From Phoronis australis (lineage: Eukaryota > Phoronida > Phoronidae), in assembly GCA_002633005.1 (NCBI GenBank), contig NMRA01000256.1, forward strand, positions 52,139 through 116,138: DNA of 64,000 nt, in the 5' to 3' direction. The notes below the pieces were generated by a model, which worked only from the letters and a program-made list of their open reading frames with translations, searched no databases and was not told where the DNA came from. Shown piece after piece: positions 25,201-36,258 of the stretch. A program made the position numbers and the translations under genes. Position 1 is the first letter of the stretch. Each line of letters begins with the position of its first letter.

Positions 25201-27386
25201 GCTAGCATATTAGCACTGAAGGAGAGAAAAATGACAAATATTATAGGCCTATACTTAAGTTTAACATCAAGTTAAGCCATATAGATACAGAAGTTCAACC
25301 AGGATTTTAAAAATAGGGCATCCAGAAGGGGTTCTCAAGTTCTCAGGGTGTCCATGACCTGAATGACACGTGAATATGTTCATTTTATGGCCCCGAGTCA
25401 TATTGCTGTTATAATGTGGTTTGTTACTGTGTCGATGCAGATTCTGTAAATATTTTTTTTGTACTTAAATCAACTTCTTTATTCTGGACAGTCCAATGAG
25501 CTCGCAGAGATGTTGCTAGCAGTGAAGAGATGCCCATGCTTTCTTGCTTAATTACTTTACTTGGGTGTCCAAATTGTGAACAGGTTGTTCTAGTTAGGGT
25601 GTCTAAATTTGATTTAGTGTGTTTATTTGGATGTCCTGTATACCCTCTAGATGAAAGTCTATAGATCTCACAGTTGGTCTCATTTAAGACATTTACCTGA
25701 CTGTAACGATAAATGACAAAAATATTTTTAATTTTTGACATGCCATGGATTCAAATTTTGTATATCTTGATTTCACCTTGCTTCAGGCAGTCAGGAAAAT
25801 GGACTCACAGAGCATCGCTACCAAGCCTGGTGGAAAAAATTCAAAACCTGCTACACTTCACAAAGAGATGGGTGGAAGCTACCCATCTTTAACTATAGCT
25901 CTATAATTGAGTTTGTGTATTCTCTTGGCTGGCCTGTCATAAACAGTGACCAAGAAAACAAAGGGGCAGAAACCAATTACCCTGCCCAGCTAAGCTGATC
26001 ACAGCTTAACATTGGATTATGGCTTTCTGCTGCTGAGCTTGTAATGAACCATACATAATGTAGATGATAATGCATAACTGCCAAATCATCATGAGAGACC
26101 ACATCATGAGAGACCACATCATGAGAGACCACATCATGAGAGACCACATCATGAGAGACCACATCATGAGAGACCATGCACATCATGAGAGACCCTCTGG
26201 AGTTGGTATATGGTGCAACTCTTGAGGGCCTGGGCTCAACAGAAAACCACAGTTGTACAGTGAGTCTACAACAATGTGATAAACAAGAATTCTACTTGCA
26301 GCGTCAGCTGCATCTATAGTTATTTCTTTTATGACACACAATGTGTAACTGTGCACAGCCTTTTCAATAAGCCAATGGAGCATGAGACACCTGAGGTCCC
26401 TGTCAAGTCCTCACTGCAATTCTAGGTATGGGGGTGAGCAATTCTCTAGTACCCTTGAAATTTTCCAGCAGTGAGCATGCAAAATAAAAAACTGAAAATC
26501 TCATCAAATGTGGACACCAGAGATGAGCTGTGTCCATCCTGTTGGGTCACTTTGGTGTAAAGTGTAATACGTAGATGAAATTCAAGCACCCACTAGTCGG
26601 ATCCTCTGGTTGTCCTTAAACTTCCTTAAAGCTGTGAATTGGACTTCACTGACTTATGACTTCCCCAAGGACTAATCAATCTTTACCATAGATGATTAGG
26701 CTAACAGGTACTTATCACACAATTCGCAAACTACAGGGTCAAACAACATTAAACCCGTAATTTCTGTCCGATTTAGGCCACTGTGGCCTACCGTTAAAGA
26801 CACTTGCATAGTCTGCTTAATAAAAGAACTGACAGTTCTTCAAAACCAGAGTCATAAAATTTCTGGTCAACTACACTTCATATCTCAACAATGCCAGTTC
26901 TTCTTCAAAGATCATGTCTAAATTGAGTAAGGAACAACATGGTAAGTGTCCTAAATCAAAAGTTATTTTTGACAGAGAGCACATGCTCCTTGTGTTGTGC
27001 TGTGGACATATCATATGTTAGGCCTACATGCCCGACGTGGTAGATCGATTGTTTTGGACTGGAATCTGAACCAATACGTAGGCCCACTTTGAATCCACAT
27101 ATCCTTGTCAGCTTGTGCACAACTAACAAATTACTGTCAAAACTTAACGAAAATTAAATTTGCATCTGTGGCGAAAATTCTACCGAGACCCTCGAGCCTC
27201 CGACAGCGGCGAGGCCGGAGAGGGGCCAGCCAAGAAATCTACCACCGATCGCACATTTCACATTCAAAACACGATTTTCAATAGATTCAGACAGGAAAGT
27301 TTAACTAAACAATACCGTGTGTAATCCGTAGATGTCCTTGGGACGGTTGCGGGAAGGGAAGGCAAGTACGAGTCCCGTAACGCCAT
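6591..27386 (-). CDS. BTBD16: BTB-BACK domain protein, BTBD16-like, 18 coding exons, 653 aa
   Basis: Coding exons in transcript order are 27386-27316, 25215-25149, 23027-22871, 20846-20687, 19857-19745, 18717-18597, 18442-18362, 17719-17580, 16729-16615, 15639-15570, 15210-15080, 13212-13093, 11527-11436, 10965-10883, 10166-10086, 9342-9241, 8032-7844 and 6659-6591. They total 1962 nt, every join keeps frame, and every intron is GT-AG. The start ATG has a strong context (CCACCATGG). Architecture, BTB then BACK then a C-terminal beta-rich region ending MFPQS, matches BTBD16 and its relative germ cell-less. The family name is from memory of that architecture. It is longer than vertebrate BTBD16 (about 500 aa), mostly at the N terminus. 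The molecular role of BTBD16 is not established. Germ cell-less is a CUL3 ubiquitin-ligase adaptor, so a similar role is possible. An extra copy of exon 12 at 12325-12206 is treated as an assembly artefact. Confidence 0.8.
8341..8653. repeat. 50-bp tandem array, six copies plus a partial
   Basis: Six units start at 8341, 8391, 8441, 8491, 8541 and 8591, each exactly 50 bp, with a partial seventh from 8641. Each unit begins TTGTAGAGAG. Units 2-6 contain the perfect palindrome GGCATGCC, which is mutated in unit 1 (GGCACGCC). Copies differ by one to eight bases, with unit 1 the most diverged. The array lies in the intron between exons 16 and 17 of the BTBD16-like gene. Confidence 0.95.
11790..13562. 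repeat. 886-bp direct duplication joined by a single N (assembly artefact)
   Basis: Segment 11790-12675 is repeated as 12677-13562 at a constant offset of 887, with no indels and about ten substitutions seen by eye. The only undetermined base in the window, N at 12676, sits exactly at the join. Each copy contains the whole of exon 12 (12206-12325 and 13093-13212). The one exonic difference noticed is a synonymous Ser codon change (TCC versus TCA). This is what results when two allelic contig ends are placed side by side instead of merged. The real locus probably has one copy. Confidence 0.95.
13563..15079. other. Intron 11 of the BTBD16-like gene, no other feature seen
   Basis: This is AT-rich intronic sequence outside the duplication. 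A 62-codon plus-strand frame at 13798-13986 has no domain or splice support and is not called. No repeat or RNA gene was recognised. Confidence 0.5.
15080..18717 (-). CDS. BTBD16: BTBD16-like BTB and BACK region (exons 6-11, residues 190-408)
   Basis: The BTB fold opens with DVLLKCLGIEWELHRLFFQK at residue 190, the typical 'D-V-x-x-x-x-x-G-x-x-W-x-L-H-R' pattern. It continues in exon 9 with EVFEVAKVLACASFLKFKDL. Between these halves lies an insert of about 70 residues (exons 7-8), Ser/Tyr/Asp/Glu-rich, longer than in classical BTB domains. The BACK-like helices begin in exons 10-11 (CAQVMMNNMRPNTICAFYVA; VVTACERWLELNLIPQLATQ) and run into exon 12. BTB domains mediate dimerisation and often CUL3 binding; which applies here cannot be read from sequence. 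Confidence 0.75.
19745..27386 (-). CDS. BTBD16: BTBD16-like N-terminal region (exons 1-5, residues 1-189)
   Basis: Exon 1 encodes 23 residues (MALRDSYLPSLPATVPRTST...) and ends in phase 2 before a weak donor, GTATTG. Exon 2 begins with the single base that completes the Arg codon. Exon 3 carries the motif VGSTNRWRIPYSLGSDLLGV, which I associate with BTBD16-type proteins. Exons 4-5 are Pro-, Ser- and His-rich and probably disordered (for example RASTTIHPKKLPSTAPNL), leading into the BTB domain. There is no signal peptide or membrane segment. Exon 1 is the least certain part: it rests on the Kozak context, phase match and location in a CpG-rich segment. Confidence 0.65.
23160..23455 (-). mobile_element. 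LINE 3' fragment (RT C-terminal zinc knuckle)
   Basis: On the minus strand a frame open from about 23453 to 23206 reads RCHHTNIRYENRVMCKFCK, then LGFVEDNHFLFEM and IVYKDLW. The pattern 'NR-x-C-x-x-C-(~8)-ED-x-H-F-L-x-x-C' is the C-terminal Cys/His motif that follows the reverse transcriptase in many non-LTR retrotransposons. Here the second half is partly degraded. The copy is 5'-truncated, sits in intron 2 of the BTBD16-like gene in the gene's own orientation, and cannot be active. Confidence 0.7.
26086..26194. repeat. 15-bp tandem array, seven copies
   Basis: The unit is ATCATGAGAGACCAC. Six units run head to tail from 26086 to 26175. A seventh follows after a 4-base interruption. Because 15 is a multiple of three, the minus strand reads as a repeated VVSHD peptide, but the array lies in intron 1 and has no other sign of coding. 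The near-identity of copies suggests recent expansion and likely length polymorphism. Confidence 0.95.
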
Positions 27387-27500
27387 GGTGGAGAACGGTC
27401 TCTGTAGGCCTACCTCTGCCATGTCTCAGTTTCGTATGTAGCCTATTGCTAAGGGCTACTCACTTCCTGTCCGTCCGCGATATAGAGCCACGTCCTAACA
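27150..27500 (-). promoter_or_regulatory. CpG-rich 5' region of the BTBD16-like gene
   Basis: GC and CpG content rise sharply over this segment compared with the AT-rich flanks. It contains coding exon 1, whose ATG is at 27386. No TATA box is evident upstream (higher coordinates). Such CpG-rich starts are typical of TATA-less promoters. The transcription start was not determined. Confidence 0.4.
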
Positions 27501-27669
27501 TCACGAGACGAAATACAGTTTAAAAACACGATACTATTACAAACAATTTTAGTTACGCTTTTATTTTTGACGCAAAATCGTTCCTTAATGAATTGAATTG
27601 CGTAAATGGAGAACTTGTGGAATATGCGCGGAGTGATTTGTCACTAAGGTAAACTACACGGCGCCTTAA

Positions 27670-28032
27670 GTGTGGTCCAGTGGCTGTCTGTTGTGTTTGT
27701 CTTTTGTGACCTTTGACAGCTATTGCTGCTGCTATTGTTCAGTGTTGTTGTTGGTCCTACTGAATAATTACCCGGGGTATTCGACTATTTTGACTTGGAT
27801 AACCACATTTGTAACGTGGAGTCTCAAAAAAGGACCCATTTGTGATGGAGAAATTCCACACAAAGGTCACCCTTTCGTGGGATCAGTTTTCACGGTTTCG
27901 CCAAACCATGAGTACTTTTCTCTTGCTGCTACCGTACGACAAGTCCCGGTAGCCCGGCAGGTTAATTTCACAAACATAATCTCTTCGAAGTTAATGACGG
28001 AAGATGTCATCAACCTCTCTTGCAATGAATAG
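27670..28032 (+). other. Open frame of 120 codons, unrecognised, doubtful
   Basis: The frame is divergent from the BTBD16-like promoter and starts about 280 bp from that gene's ATG. The predicted peptide begins with a Cys-rich hydrophobic stretch that could pass for a signal or anchor segment. It is followed by a polar tail with no motif I know. No downstream partner exon was found. It could be the first exon of an unidentified gene, promoter-associated non-coding RNA, or chance. Confidence 0.15.
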
Positions 28033-28401
28033 ATACCGGCTACTGAATATTGAAAAAGGCATGGAACTTTTCAGTGTCGAATCATTCTCGGGTTTGGGCG
28101 GCATTATTGTCTTGTACCGTGCCCTATACGGATCTCTCAGACTCTATTGAGAGTAGTCCCCGGGACAGTTACAAAGACGTCATTTGAAACTGACTGTAAA
28201 GAAGTTTAATTGTATCACAAAGTAGGCGACTGTGTGCCTCTTGTACCCAGTAATAGCCTACCACAAAGGGGCTAGTGAGTGACTGACAAATATTGAATGG
28301 TGTCTTGTTCATTTTTTTCGGTGCCCGTGACCTGAGGTTGCATGTGGCTTCCATTGCTGAATGATACCTCAAAACACAACAAAAATTGAAAATGACAGCA
28401 C

Positions 28402-31188
28402 TGATACGCCGTAAAATGGAACAACTGTTGCATTTTACGTCATTGTTACATTTTACGTTGCTACAGCCTCTCCTAAAATGTATCAAGTTGTTGCACTTTA
28501 CGTAATTGTTACATTTCACGTCGAACGCAAATGCGAGAAATGCACCATTGTTACATTTTGCGAAACCCACGTCATATTACAAGGAAAATGACCAAAATCA
28601 CGAACAATGGTATCTGGCACGACCAGGGGATGTTGGAGTATTTTTGTACGAGGGGTGCCGCCCGAAAAATTTGAATACGTACCCGTTATAGAGAGTGGGC
28701 TCGGACAAAAAAGTGACCCATTTACAGACTGATTTGCGTAAAAATTCACATTTTCGCACACTTTTGTTTCAGAAATTCAGGAACGGCGCCTTTTAGATAT
28801 AATTTTGTCAAAATGGCACCATTTTGGAGAGTATTTTTTTCTGTGAAAAAACACCCTTTAGGGCGGCACTTTTCGTATACTTCTTCTATAGAATGCCCTC
28901 CGGGCTGACACGACATGAATTTGGCTACCTATTATCATTCTTATTAGTATTACATTACTAATACTACTATTACTACTATTACTATCACTACTATTACTAC
29001 TATTACTATTACTATCACTACTATTACTACTATTACTGTCACTACTATTACTACTATTACTATCACTACTATTACTACTATTACTATCACTACTATTACT
29101 AATATTACTATCACTACTATTACTATCACTACTATTACTAATATTACTATCACTACTATTACTGCTATTACTACTATCATCACACTGTTACTCGTTATCG
29201 TTTTCGTTATCGTTATTATTATTATTATGAATATTTTAAAATTTATTTAACGATGACACAATACCTGTTTAGCTAAGTGCTAATACATCAAGATCCTCAA
29301 AGATTTTAAAGTCATCTCATTTATGGTTCAATGTTTTCCTCGGGATTTCCACAGATGACAGTGAGTGCTGTTCCAAAGGATTTTAAAGGGGTTCCCATGT
29401 TCAGCATTTACGATTTTGTGAGGAACGTCTTGACAACTGTGGATGCAGATTAGGCCTACTTCTTGGAATAGAGGAGGTTGAGATTTAAAATTTTGTTTAG
29501 ACGTGCACCAACCTCAAAAATTGATTATTTCTGACCTATCGACAAGCGTTGTATTGTTTTTAAATATAACTATATCTATCAGCAGTTTGCCAAGAACTTA
29601 ATTTAGATCGCACTGTTTTACTCGCGACTTTCATCTAAACGTGAGGATAACCACTGTGTAATCATTTTTGTTTCTTGTTGAAAACATTCCTTGTCAAAGA
29701 ACTGGGGATTGTTCCACGATGATGTGTAAGTTCAAATTTGCGTTAAGTTGAACTCTGAAGGCAGCGGTCACTGGATCATTAAAATATCTGGTAATGGACA
29801 TAAAAACGCGCAACAATTTTATGTGGAGCGGGCCCCAATATTCTTAGATTTAACAGAGTGATTTGAACTAGGTTTCATTGAACGTCGAAGTCAGTGGTGT
29901 TTAATGTAAGCATTTTATGCAATGTACCAAAAGGTAAATATACCAAATTCGTTTATGTGCGAGCTGCAATACAAAAATGGCGCCTCATGAGACACGTGAC
30001 TTCACGTCCATAAATAATAGAATGTCCAATTTTGTCTTCATCTATATTTACTTCGAACTAATAAACAATGACCAAATAGCAATTTTAATTCATATTTCAT
30101 CTTTAAAGATAATAGAAAGAGGAAGTGCATGTTTTTGTAGTCCGAAAGGCCGACAGTCAGCTTTTTGGACTATTGCCTCTTTAAACTATCGACCTGGACC
30201 TGTCCAGGTTTAGCAAAATAATCGATCATGTCCTTTCAGAGTGCCAAATATTTTCTATTTCTCCAGCTAGACATCCCATTTTTATGTATACACGTCACGT
30301 ATTCACCTGTTGTTACCACCACCATTTCAGACAGATTTGACATCATTGGGACAATGATATTTCTTTCACCTTTTAAGCTGTATAAAACACGTTACTATAC
30401 CGCCACTTCTTTAAACTTTTGGCTCGCCCTTCTCAAAGGCGATATTTTGCGGCCGACAAATAAATGCGTGCTTTTACTTCCTTCCACCACAATGTCTATA
30501 AGAAATTGTCATTCTTAACTAGACAGAACCTGTCGGCATCAGAAACATTGGTTTTGCTCCTTTTGTGTGGAGCAGGTCAATTACTACAGTCAGCGATGAT
30601 TCTAAGGCAATAAAACATTGGCCAAAAGAAATCAGACTATCGTGGACTAAAAAGGATGTTTTTTCTATCAAATTGGCTTCCGAAATTGAATTCTCCATGA
30701 AAATTTTTTTAGTGTCGTTTGTTGCCGAAGAAATACAATAAATATTAGCCAAATACAGTGTCATGTTGTGCTTACCAAGCGAAGTGTGTTTACTGTAATG
30801 CCGGATACACAATTGATTTATGACCTACAATAAAAAATTGTTACCTTATCCTGGAAACTCCTTTCGTGTGGAGTGGTAACTGTGCGGAGTGTAAAGCACA
30901 TAGGCACACATCTGTAAGTTCGACCTGGCACATTTGATAGAATTTCATTTACACAATCCGGGAAAGAAGGCGTTAAGTGTGTGAACGGTTTATTTCCGTG
31001 TGACAAATATCCAAACTCTCGAAATATGACCTTGCTTTCGTAAAATGTAACAATGATACATTTCTCGCATACGCATTCGCCGTAAATTGTAACAATTACA
31101 TAAAATGTAACAACTTGTTAAACTTCATGAGAGGCCTAGCAACTTAAAATGTAACAATGACGAAATTGTTACAGTTTACGGCGTATCA
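28402..31188. mobile_element. Non-autonomous DNA transposon with ~170-bp terminal inverted repeats
   Basis: The left arm (about 28402-28576) and right arm (about 31024-31188) are reverse complements over ~170 bp at high but imperfect identity. Both outer ends are TGATACGCCGT. Each arm carries several copies of an AAATGTAACAATG-type motif, as if the transposase bound repeated subterminal sites. CAGCAC flanks both sides directly (28396-28401 and 31189-31194). That is a perfect 6-bp target-site duplication, or an 8-bp one with one mismatch if the TIR is trimmed by one base. The ~2.4-kb interior contains a microsatellite and only short disordered frames, with no transposase recognised. Superfamily is unassigned. 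Confidence 0.85.
28953..29182. repeat. Compound ACT/ATT trinucleotide-type microsatellite
   Basis: About 230 bp built from ACTACTATTACTATC-like units, themselves arranged in a longer repeating order. It lies inside the 2.8-kb TIR element. The minus strand is open for 77 codons as a Val/Ile-only peptide purely because of the repeat composition. This is not a gene. Confidence 0.95.
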
Positions 31189-31939
31189 CAGCACCTTATG
31201 CATGTACATTTGTTACAGTAAATTTTCAGTGTTTAAAAAGTGAAACTTGTGGCCGCCGGGATTATGATTGTATGCATGTCTATCTCTGGGCGTCGTGCGT
31301 TACGACACGCAAGACTTCCCATGCATTTCGTACGCGCGAAGCACGTGGTCGTCATTTTTGTTCATCAAGTGAAGCCTTTGAGGTACGGTTCCAGACAACG
31401 AGCTAGTTTTTGCCAAAATTGATCAACAAACACGTAGATTCTGACACTGCATGGTCATACGCACTAACTCGGGTCCTGCCTTGAATAGGAATAGGCTGGC
31501 CTCATATTTTCAGCTCCAGTGTTATTTTTCAAAGTCCACTTTCTTTGGTAGGCCTACCATAACAATCCAAAAAATGTGTTCCAATGTTTCTTGTTTACGG
31601 TAACAAACATTCTATGTATCAGGTCGACTATTGAATTCTCTTTTGAGAAAAAAGTACGTGGACCAAGTAAAAACTATTATTCAAGACACTAAAAATTAAT
31701 GTCCAAGTAGTGTTGACGATGCCTTACTGTTTAATGTGCTTTTACTAAATATTAGAATAAACTTTTACTCCGTCATGTAATACTGTTGAAGGCAAAGAAA
31801 AATAGAAAATTACATCTGAGAAAAAATAATCAACACTTTTCCTCAGTTAGTTCAAAATACCCAGTCTCTATCTTTTAATGATTGGTTGCAAGCTCTTTAG
31901 GTTGAATACGATGACATTAAAAAGGAATATGTACTGTAA

Positions 31940-34240
31940 ACGGTTTAATTTTAGGTATCGTGTCCAGTGCTTAGAAAATTGTGAAAAACCAACAAGACAT
32001 TTTACTGATTTAGAAAAATGTAAATAAAAAAATCAACATTGACGAACAGTCAAGAAGGAATTCTGGAAAAAATCTACTCTAGACAAATCTTTATGCCACA
32101 AAAGATGGTCACTTATCCCAATAAGACCTGGACATATTTCTACAAGATTCTAATTGACCAAAACTTGTTAGGAACTATTAGGTATGATGAGAACATATTT
32201 GTTCTAAAAAGATGAAAAAATAAATCTCCAGATCTCGACGGTTTTACTGTAAAGTTGTACAAATTGTTTTGGTCAGATTTGGGTGAATATTTAGTTAATG
32301 CTATTAATTGTATAATTCTATAGAATTCTGTGCCATCTGCAGTAAAACAAATTATCCCAAAAGGCAATAAACCAGGTGAATTTCTAAAAACCTGGGGATC
32401 AGTTTCATTGCTTAATGTGAATTTATAAAATAATTTCGGCCAATATTGCTGAACGCTTTAATCTGAGTCGAATTTTTTGATCAATGAACCTCAAAAAGAT
32501 TTTATTTTCGTTAGATTTATTGGTGAAAACATTCGATTGATCTATGATCTTATTTGTGTCTCTGGGCAACTGTATATTCCAGGTTTGCTGGTCCTCGTGG
32601 ATTTTAAGAAGGCGTTCGACTCTATCTCTTGGAATTTTCAACCAAAAAACTTTCTTTTTTCATTTCGGTCCAAACAAAGTGAGTTTTCTTGCTTGATAAG
32701 AGAGCTATGGCAAGTGTTATTCAACAGAGAATAACATCTCCATTTTTGAAATAGGTATAGGATGTTAACAAGGTTACCCTGTGTCTCCTTACCTATTTTT
32801 ACTCCGTGCTGAAATTATGGGAAATCTGTTTAGAAGTAATAAAAATATAAATGGAATGTAGATTGGCTTTAAGGAATCTAAATTAATCCAATATGATGCT
32901 GATGGCACTGCGATTATAATTGACGGTTCAGAAAAGTAGTTAACGACGCTCTTGACCTGCTTGATCAGTTTTCGAAGTATTCATGTTTGACTTTTTCTGG
33001 ACAGGCTCCATGAAACCATAAATTATAGTCTATGATGAAACATAGTAATTCAAGGATTTGCTGTGAAAAAAATTAAAATGGCATAAATCACAATTTACAA
33101 TTCTCGGGATTCTTTTTTCTGCTGACATTTAAGAAATAAGTTAAATTAATTTTAACCTTAAGTTGGTCGATATCAAAAAGGAAATAGTGGGATGGTCAAG
33201 AATAAATTGAAGTACTCTTGGAAAATACTATTATAAAATCATTTCTTTTCCCTAAGCTGGACCATCTTCTGTCGTGCTTGCCAATTCCCAACGATCTAGT
33301 TTTTTAAATTTAATCATATTTGAGGTGCATTATACCATACAAATGGTCGTAAAACCATGATTCAACAGTATCAGTTAGTTTATTCTTTTGTAGAAGCAAT
33401 CGAAATTACATGGTTTCGAAAGATCCAGAAAGCCACAGAACGTAGTCCGTGGTTACGTTTTTTTTTCTAAGTAATGACTTTAAATCATCGGACTGTCTAA
33501 AATTTGGGAACTAGTTCTATAAGCAAGCTGATGCCCAAACTAAGTATTCTCTAAGATTTCCTTTATGAATTCTCAAATATAATTGACCAAGAAAAAATAC
33601 TATGCCAGCCAATCTGATATAACTCCAATGTCAAGATTGATTGAGAAGCTGTTTTGGAGGAATTAGCATGAAAATGGCATTTGTTACATCTCAGACCCAT
33701 TGGGTGAGGACTGGGTTTTATTGTCGTTTGATGGCTTTTGTAAAAAGTTCGATTTTAGACCTATGTTGCTGAAATTTTATGGCCACAGATAAGCTATTTG
33801 TTGCAAATGGAAATAATAAAACGAGGTAATTTTCTCTTCAGTGCACCTTTTATGCCGATTTGTGTAAACTTGTTGCTTGGAGATAAAAGAGACGAAACAT
33901 ATGTAGAATTCTTTTGTGCTTCGTAAATATTGTAGACATAGGTCTAAGGTAAAATGATAAACAGACAGTGGTGTATCTGGTATTACCTCTGATTGTTGGA
34001 AAAATGTCTGCAATGTGAACTTAACGCTTGACGTGAAACTTCGTTGTTTTAGTTTAGTCTGTCTCATAGAATTATCAGTTGCAATTCTTATCATGTTAAA
34101 ATTGCTGTTAGTCATTCCTCCGTGTGAACTTTCTATCAGAGGGAACCTGAGACTTTGCTTCATTTATACTGCCAAGGTGATGTTGTTCAGAATTTTTGGA
34201 ACACGATATGTACTTATTGAGAAATAGAACCAAAATATCT
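31940..34240 (+). pseudogene. Dead L1-like non-LTR retrotransposon (reverse transcriptase ORF2 remnant)
   Basis: Frames broken by stops and shifts still show LINE ORF2 blocks in the correct order. They are CEKPTRHFTDLEKCK (about 31,960-32,025), SPDLDGFTVKLYKLFW (from 32225), PKGNKPGEFLKTW (about 32360), QKDFIFVRFIGENIRLIYD (about 32490), LLVLVDFKKAFDSISW (about 32588), then GYPVSPYLFLLRAEIMG (about 32775). The catalytic 'Y-A-D-D' block is corrupted to YDADGTAII (about 32892). A C-terminal block with REPETLLHLYCQGDVVQNFW lies near 34140-34200. Fragments upstream of 31940 may belong to it, but no endonuclease was recognised. It is inactive by many stops. Confidence 0.85.
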
Positions 34241-35964
34241 CTCTGGCTACTAATGTAGTTACAGTTCTCTTTGGCAGCGGATGCAGAAACCATTCATTGC
34301 AAAATTTAATTATATGCTTTTGCAAATTTCACGTATAGAAGCAACGCCTCAAATGTAACCCTCCAAATTTAACTTTACTGTGAAAAGAAATAGTCCTACA
34401 GTGCTATTCCGGGAAATACATTTATTCAAAAATTGGACAGTTTTGCAAATAGATGCTCAACAATTGGAAATTTAACAACACTGTAAAGTTGCATTTTGTA
34501 AATCACTATTTTTGATCTTCTCCAAATACTGCGTATTACAAACAATTCCAGATACTCCTTGTTACATGTTTTTTTCTTTGTTTATTTTTTGTCAGTTAAA
34601 ACCCAGTTTAGACGTTTATTTTATTTTAGTTAAATCATAAAACCTGATTGTAATGTAAGGCAAAGGAATCCTAGTCCTTTTTCCTTGCTCAACTGAACTG
34701 GGAAAACAAAAATTAAAAAGGATCACTAATATTTATTAGTTTACTTCTAGACTTCTGTAGAACGTTCTATACTGTATCCAATGTAGTTAACTACTCACAG
34801 TACATTTCAAAGTTACACTATAAGCGTTTGTTCATTTTTATCTATCAGAAAATCCTTATCTGCAAATTGCGGATAGGTAGTTGAAGTAATTAATTTACCA
34901 CATTTTTTCTAAATGCCATTGCATCCTAAATTTTTACTGGAGAATATGATTGCAGCAGACGACACCAAAATTCCAATAAATATAAGAAGATGTGTAATTT
35001 TGGATAAATACAAACACATCAACCAATACGGGAATTACGTATTTGCTACGTATTTTGCTGTTTCTGTAGTGCTACGGCGTAGCGTCAAAATGCTACGTAT
35101 TTTCGGTAATTGATACGAATTTTGCCGATGTTTATAATAAAGTTTTCAAGCCTTCCTCTTTGGATTTTACTGGCAATCTCTTTTGTTGAAATAATCTCAT
35201 ATCACAAGCCTTTGCTTGACTGGGCCAAAGGAGTTACCAAGGAGGATAACAAACTCACAGTAGATGTAAGAGCATCTAATAGGTAAGTAGGTACATACAT
35301 TGGATTATGACACTTGACCATATTTTACACGTTTTCGTCAGTGCTATGGTTTGCTGTTTTTTTCTTTTTTTTACAAAAATTGCTATGGTTAGAGCAAAAC
35401 AATGGCTGACATCAGGAAGAGATATCTCTTCCTGCTGACATGTATGTAAATGCCCGACTACATTCTTCACAGCAACCGTAAGGGATCCATATTCTAAAAC
35501 CTTTGTATTTTAAGGTAAAAATCATTTGAAATTGTTTCCCTGCTGGTTATTTAGTCATTTATACAACGTCTCTGATTCTCTTCTTTTTACATTACTGTTA
35601 CGTTTGAATTAACAAAAATATATTTTAAACCTGTCAGATCTATCTATTGTGATATTTAAAATGAGGGTGGCCTCTTCAGTGATAGCATTGCTTTCCAAGA
35701 GGGCCCTCTGTCAGGTAAATGCAAAATGATAATTATTGATGAATCCAATTATTTATCTTTTGCTTCTGGAATAATCATACAGTAACTGATAACGGGCTTT
35801 CCAATAATATGACTTATACGCAATGTTGTTGAAAAACGGTGGAGTTGTGAAAAGTTTTATTGACAGTTAAATCCATGAACAACCAACGACACCGGAGCAA
35901 ACGAATGCAAACAACTTCCATGCATGCGCGGCGCAACCTCAGTGGCGCGAAATCGAAGTTGGCA
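34241..35964. other. AT-rich spacer with a perfect 22-bp palindrome and a TACGTATTT-rich patch
   Basis: No gene was recognised. At 35413-35434 two CAGGAAGAGAT arms meet to form a perfect palindrome. At about 35036-35115 the word TACGTATTT recurs around a GCTACGGCGTAGC palindrome, resembling the end of a decayed small inverted-repeat element. No boundaries could be set. Confidence 0.5.
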
Positions 35965-36258
35965 TTACAGGGCTTGAGTTCTATGTACCCTCTGACACGT
36001 ACACAGCCACTTACATGTATACCGAAAAGTGGCCCTATGAAACATGAACGACACACGGAATTCCGTGCGTGTGAGCATTAAATGCGCATGCTTGGTCGGA
36101 AGTTCATAGTCGATCACATCGCCACCACTTGCACACGCCTTCATCGCACTGTACTTGTTCGGCCTTAGCAACGGGATCAGGGTTTCCTTGATTTTGTTTA
36201 CTTTGATCACTGCCCGTTTTAATGAATTGCACATATTCAAGTCAAATGTGGTCGCCAT
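35965..36258 (-). other. Possible first exon or small gene, unrecognised
   Basis: A minus-strand frame of 97 codons begins with ATGGCGACC. It reads MATTFDLNMCNSLKRAVIKV, then a Lys-rich stretch with ETLIPLLRPNKYSAMKACAS. Upstream (36,280-36,400) are a CCAAT box (ATTGG on the minus strand) and a GACGTCAT element, which together look promoter-like. GC content is above the surroundings. The last ~40 residues look less natural, so a splice donor inside the frame is possible. I found no convincing second exon and recognise no family. Confidence 0.25.

Noticed and set aside
25424-25741. 105-codon minus-strand frame in BTBD16 intron 1
   Set aside because: No matching phase or splice sites to join exons 1 and 2, and low-information composition.
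25977-26186. Minus-strand frame with VVSHD repeats
   Set aside because: Produced by the 15-bp tandem array in intron 1; no exon evidence.
28169-28570. 133-codon minus-strand frame with repeated VKCNN peptide
   Set aside because: It overlaps the left terminal inverted repeat; the peptide repeat comes from subterminal DNA motifs.
28950-29183. 77-codon Val/Ile minus-strand frame
   Set aside because: It is an artefact of the trinucleotide-type microsatellite.
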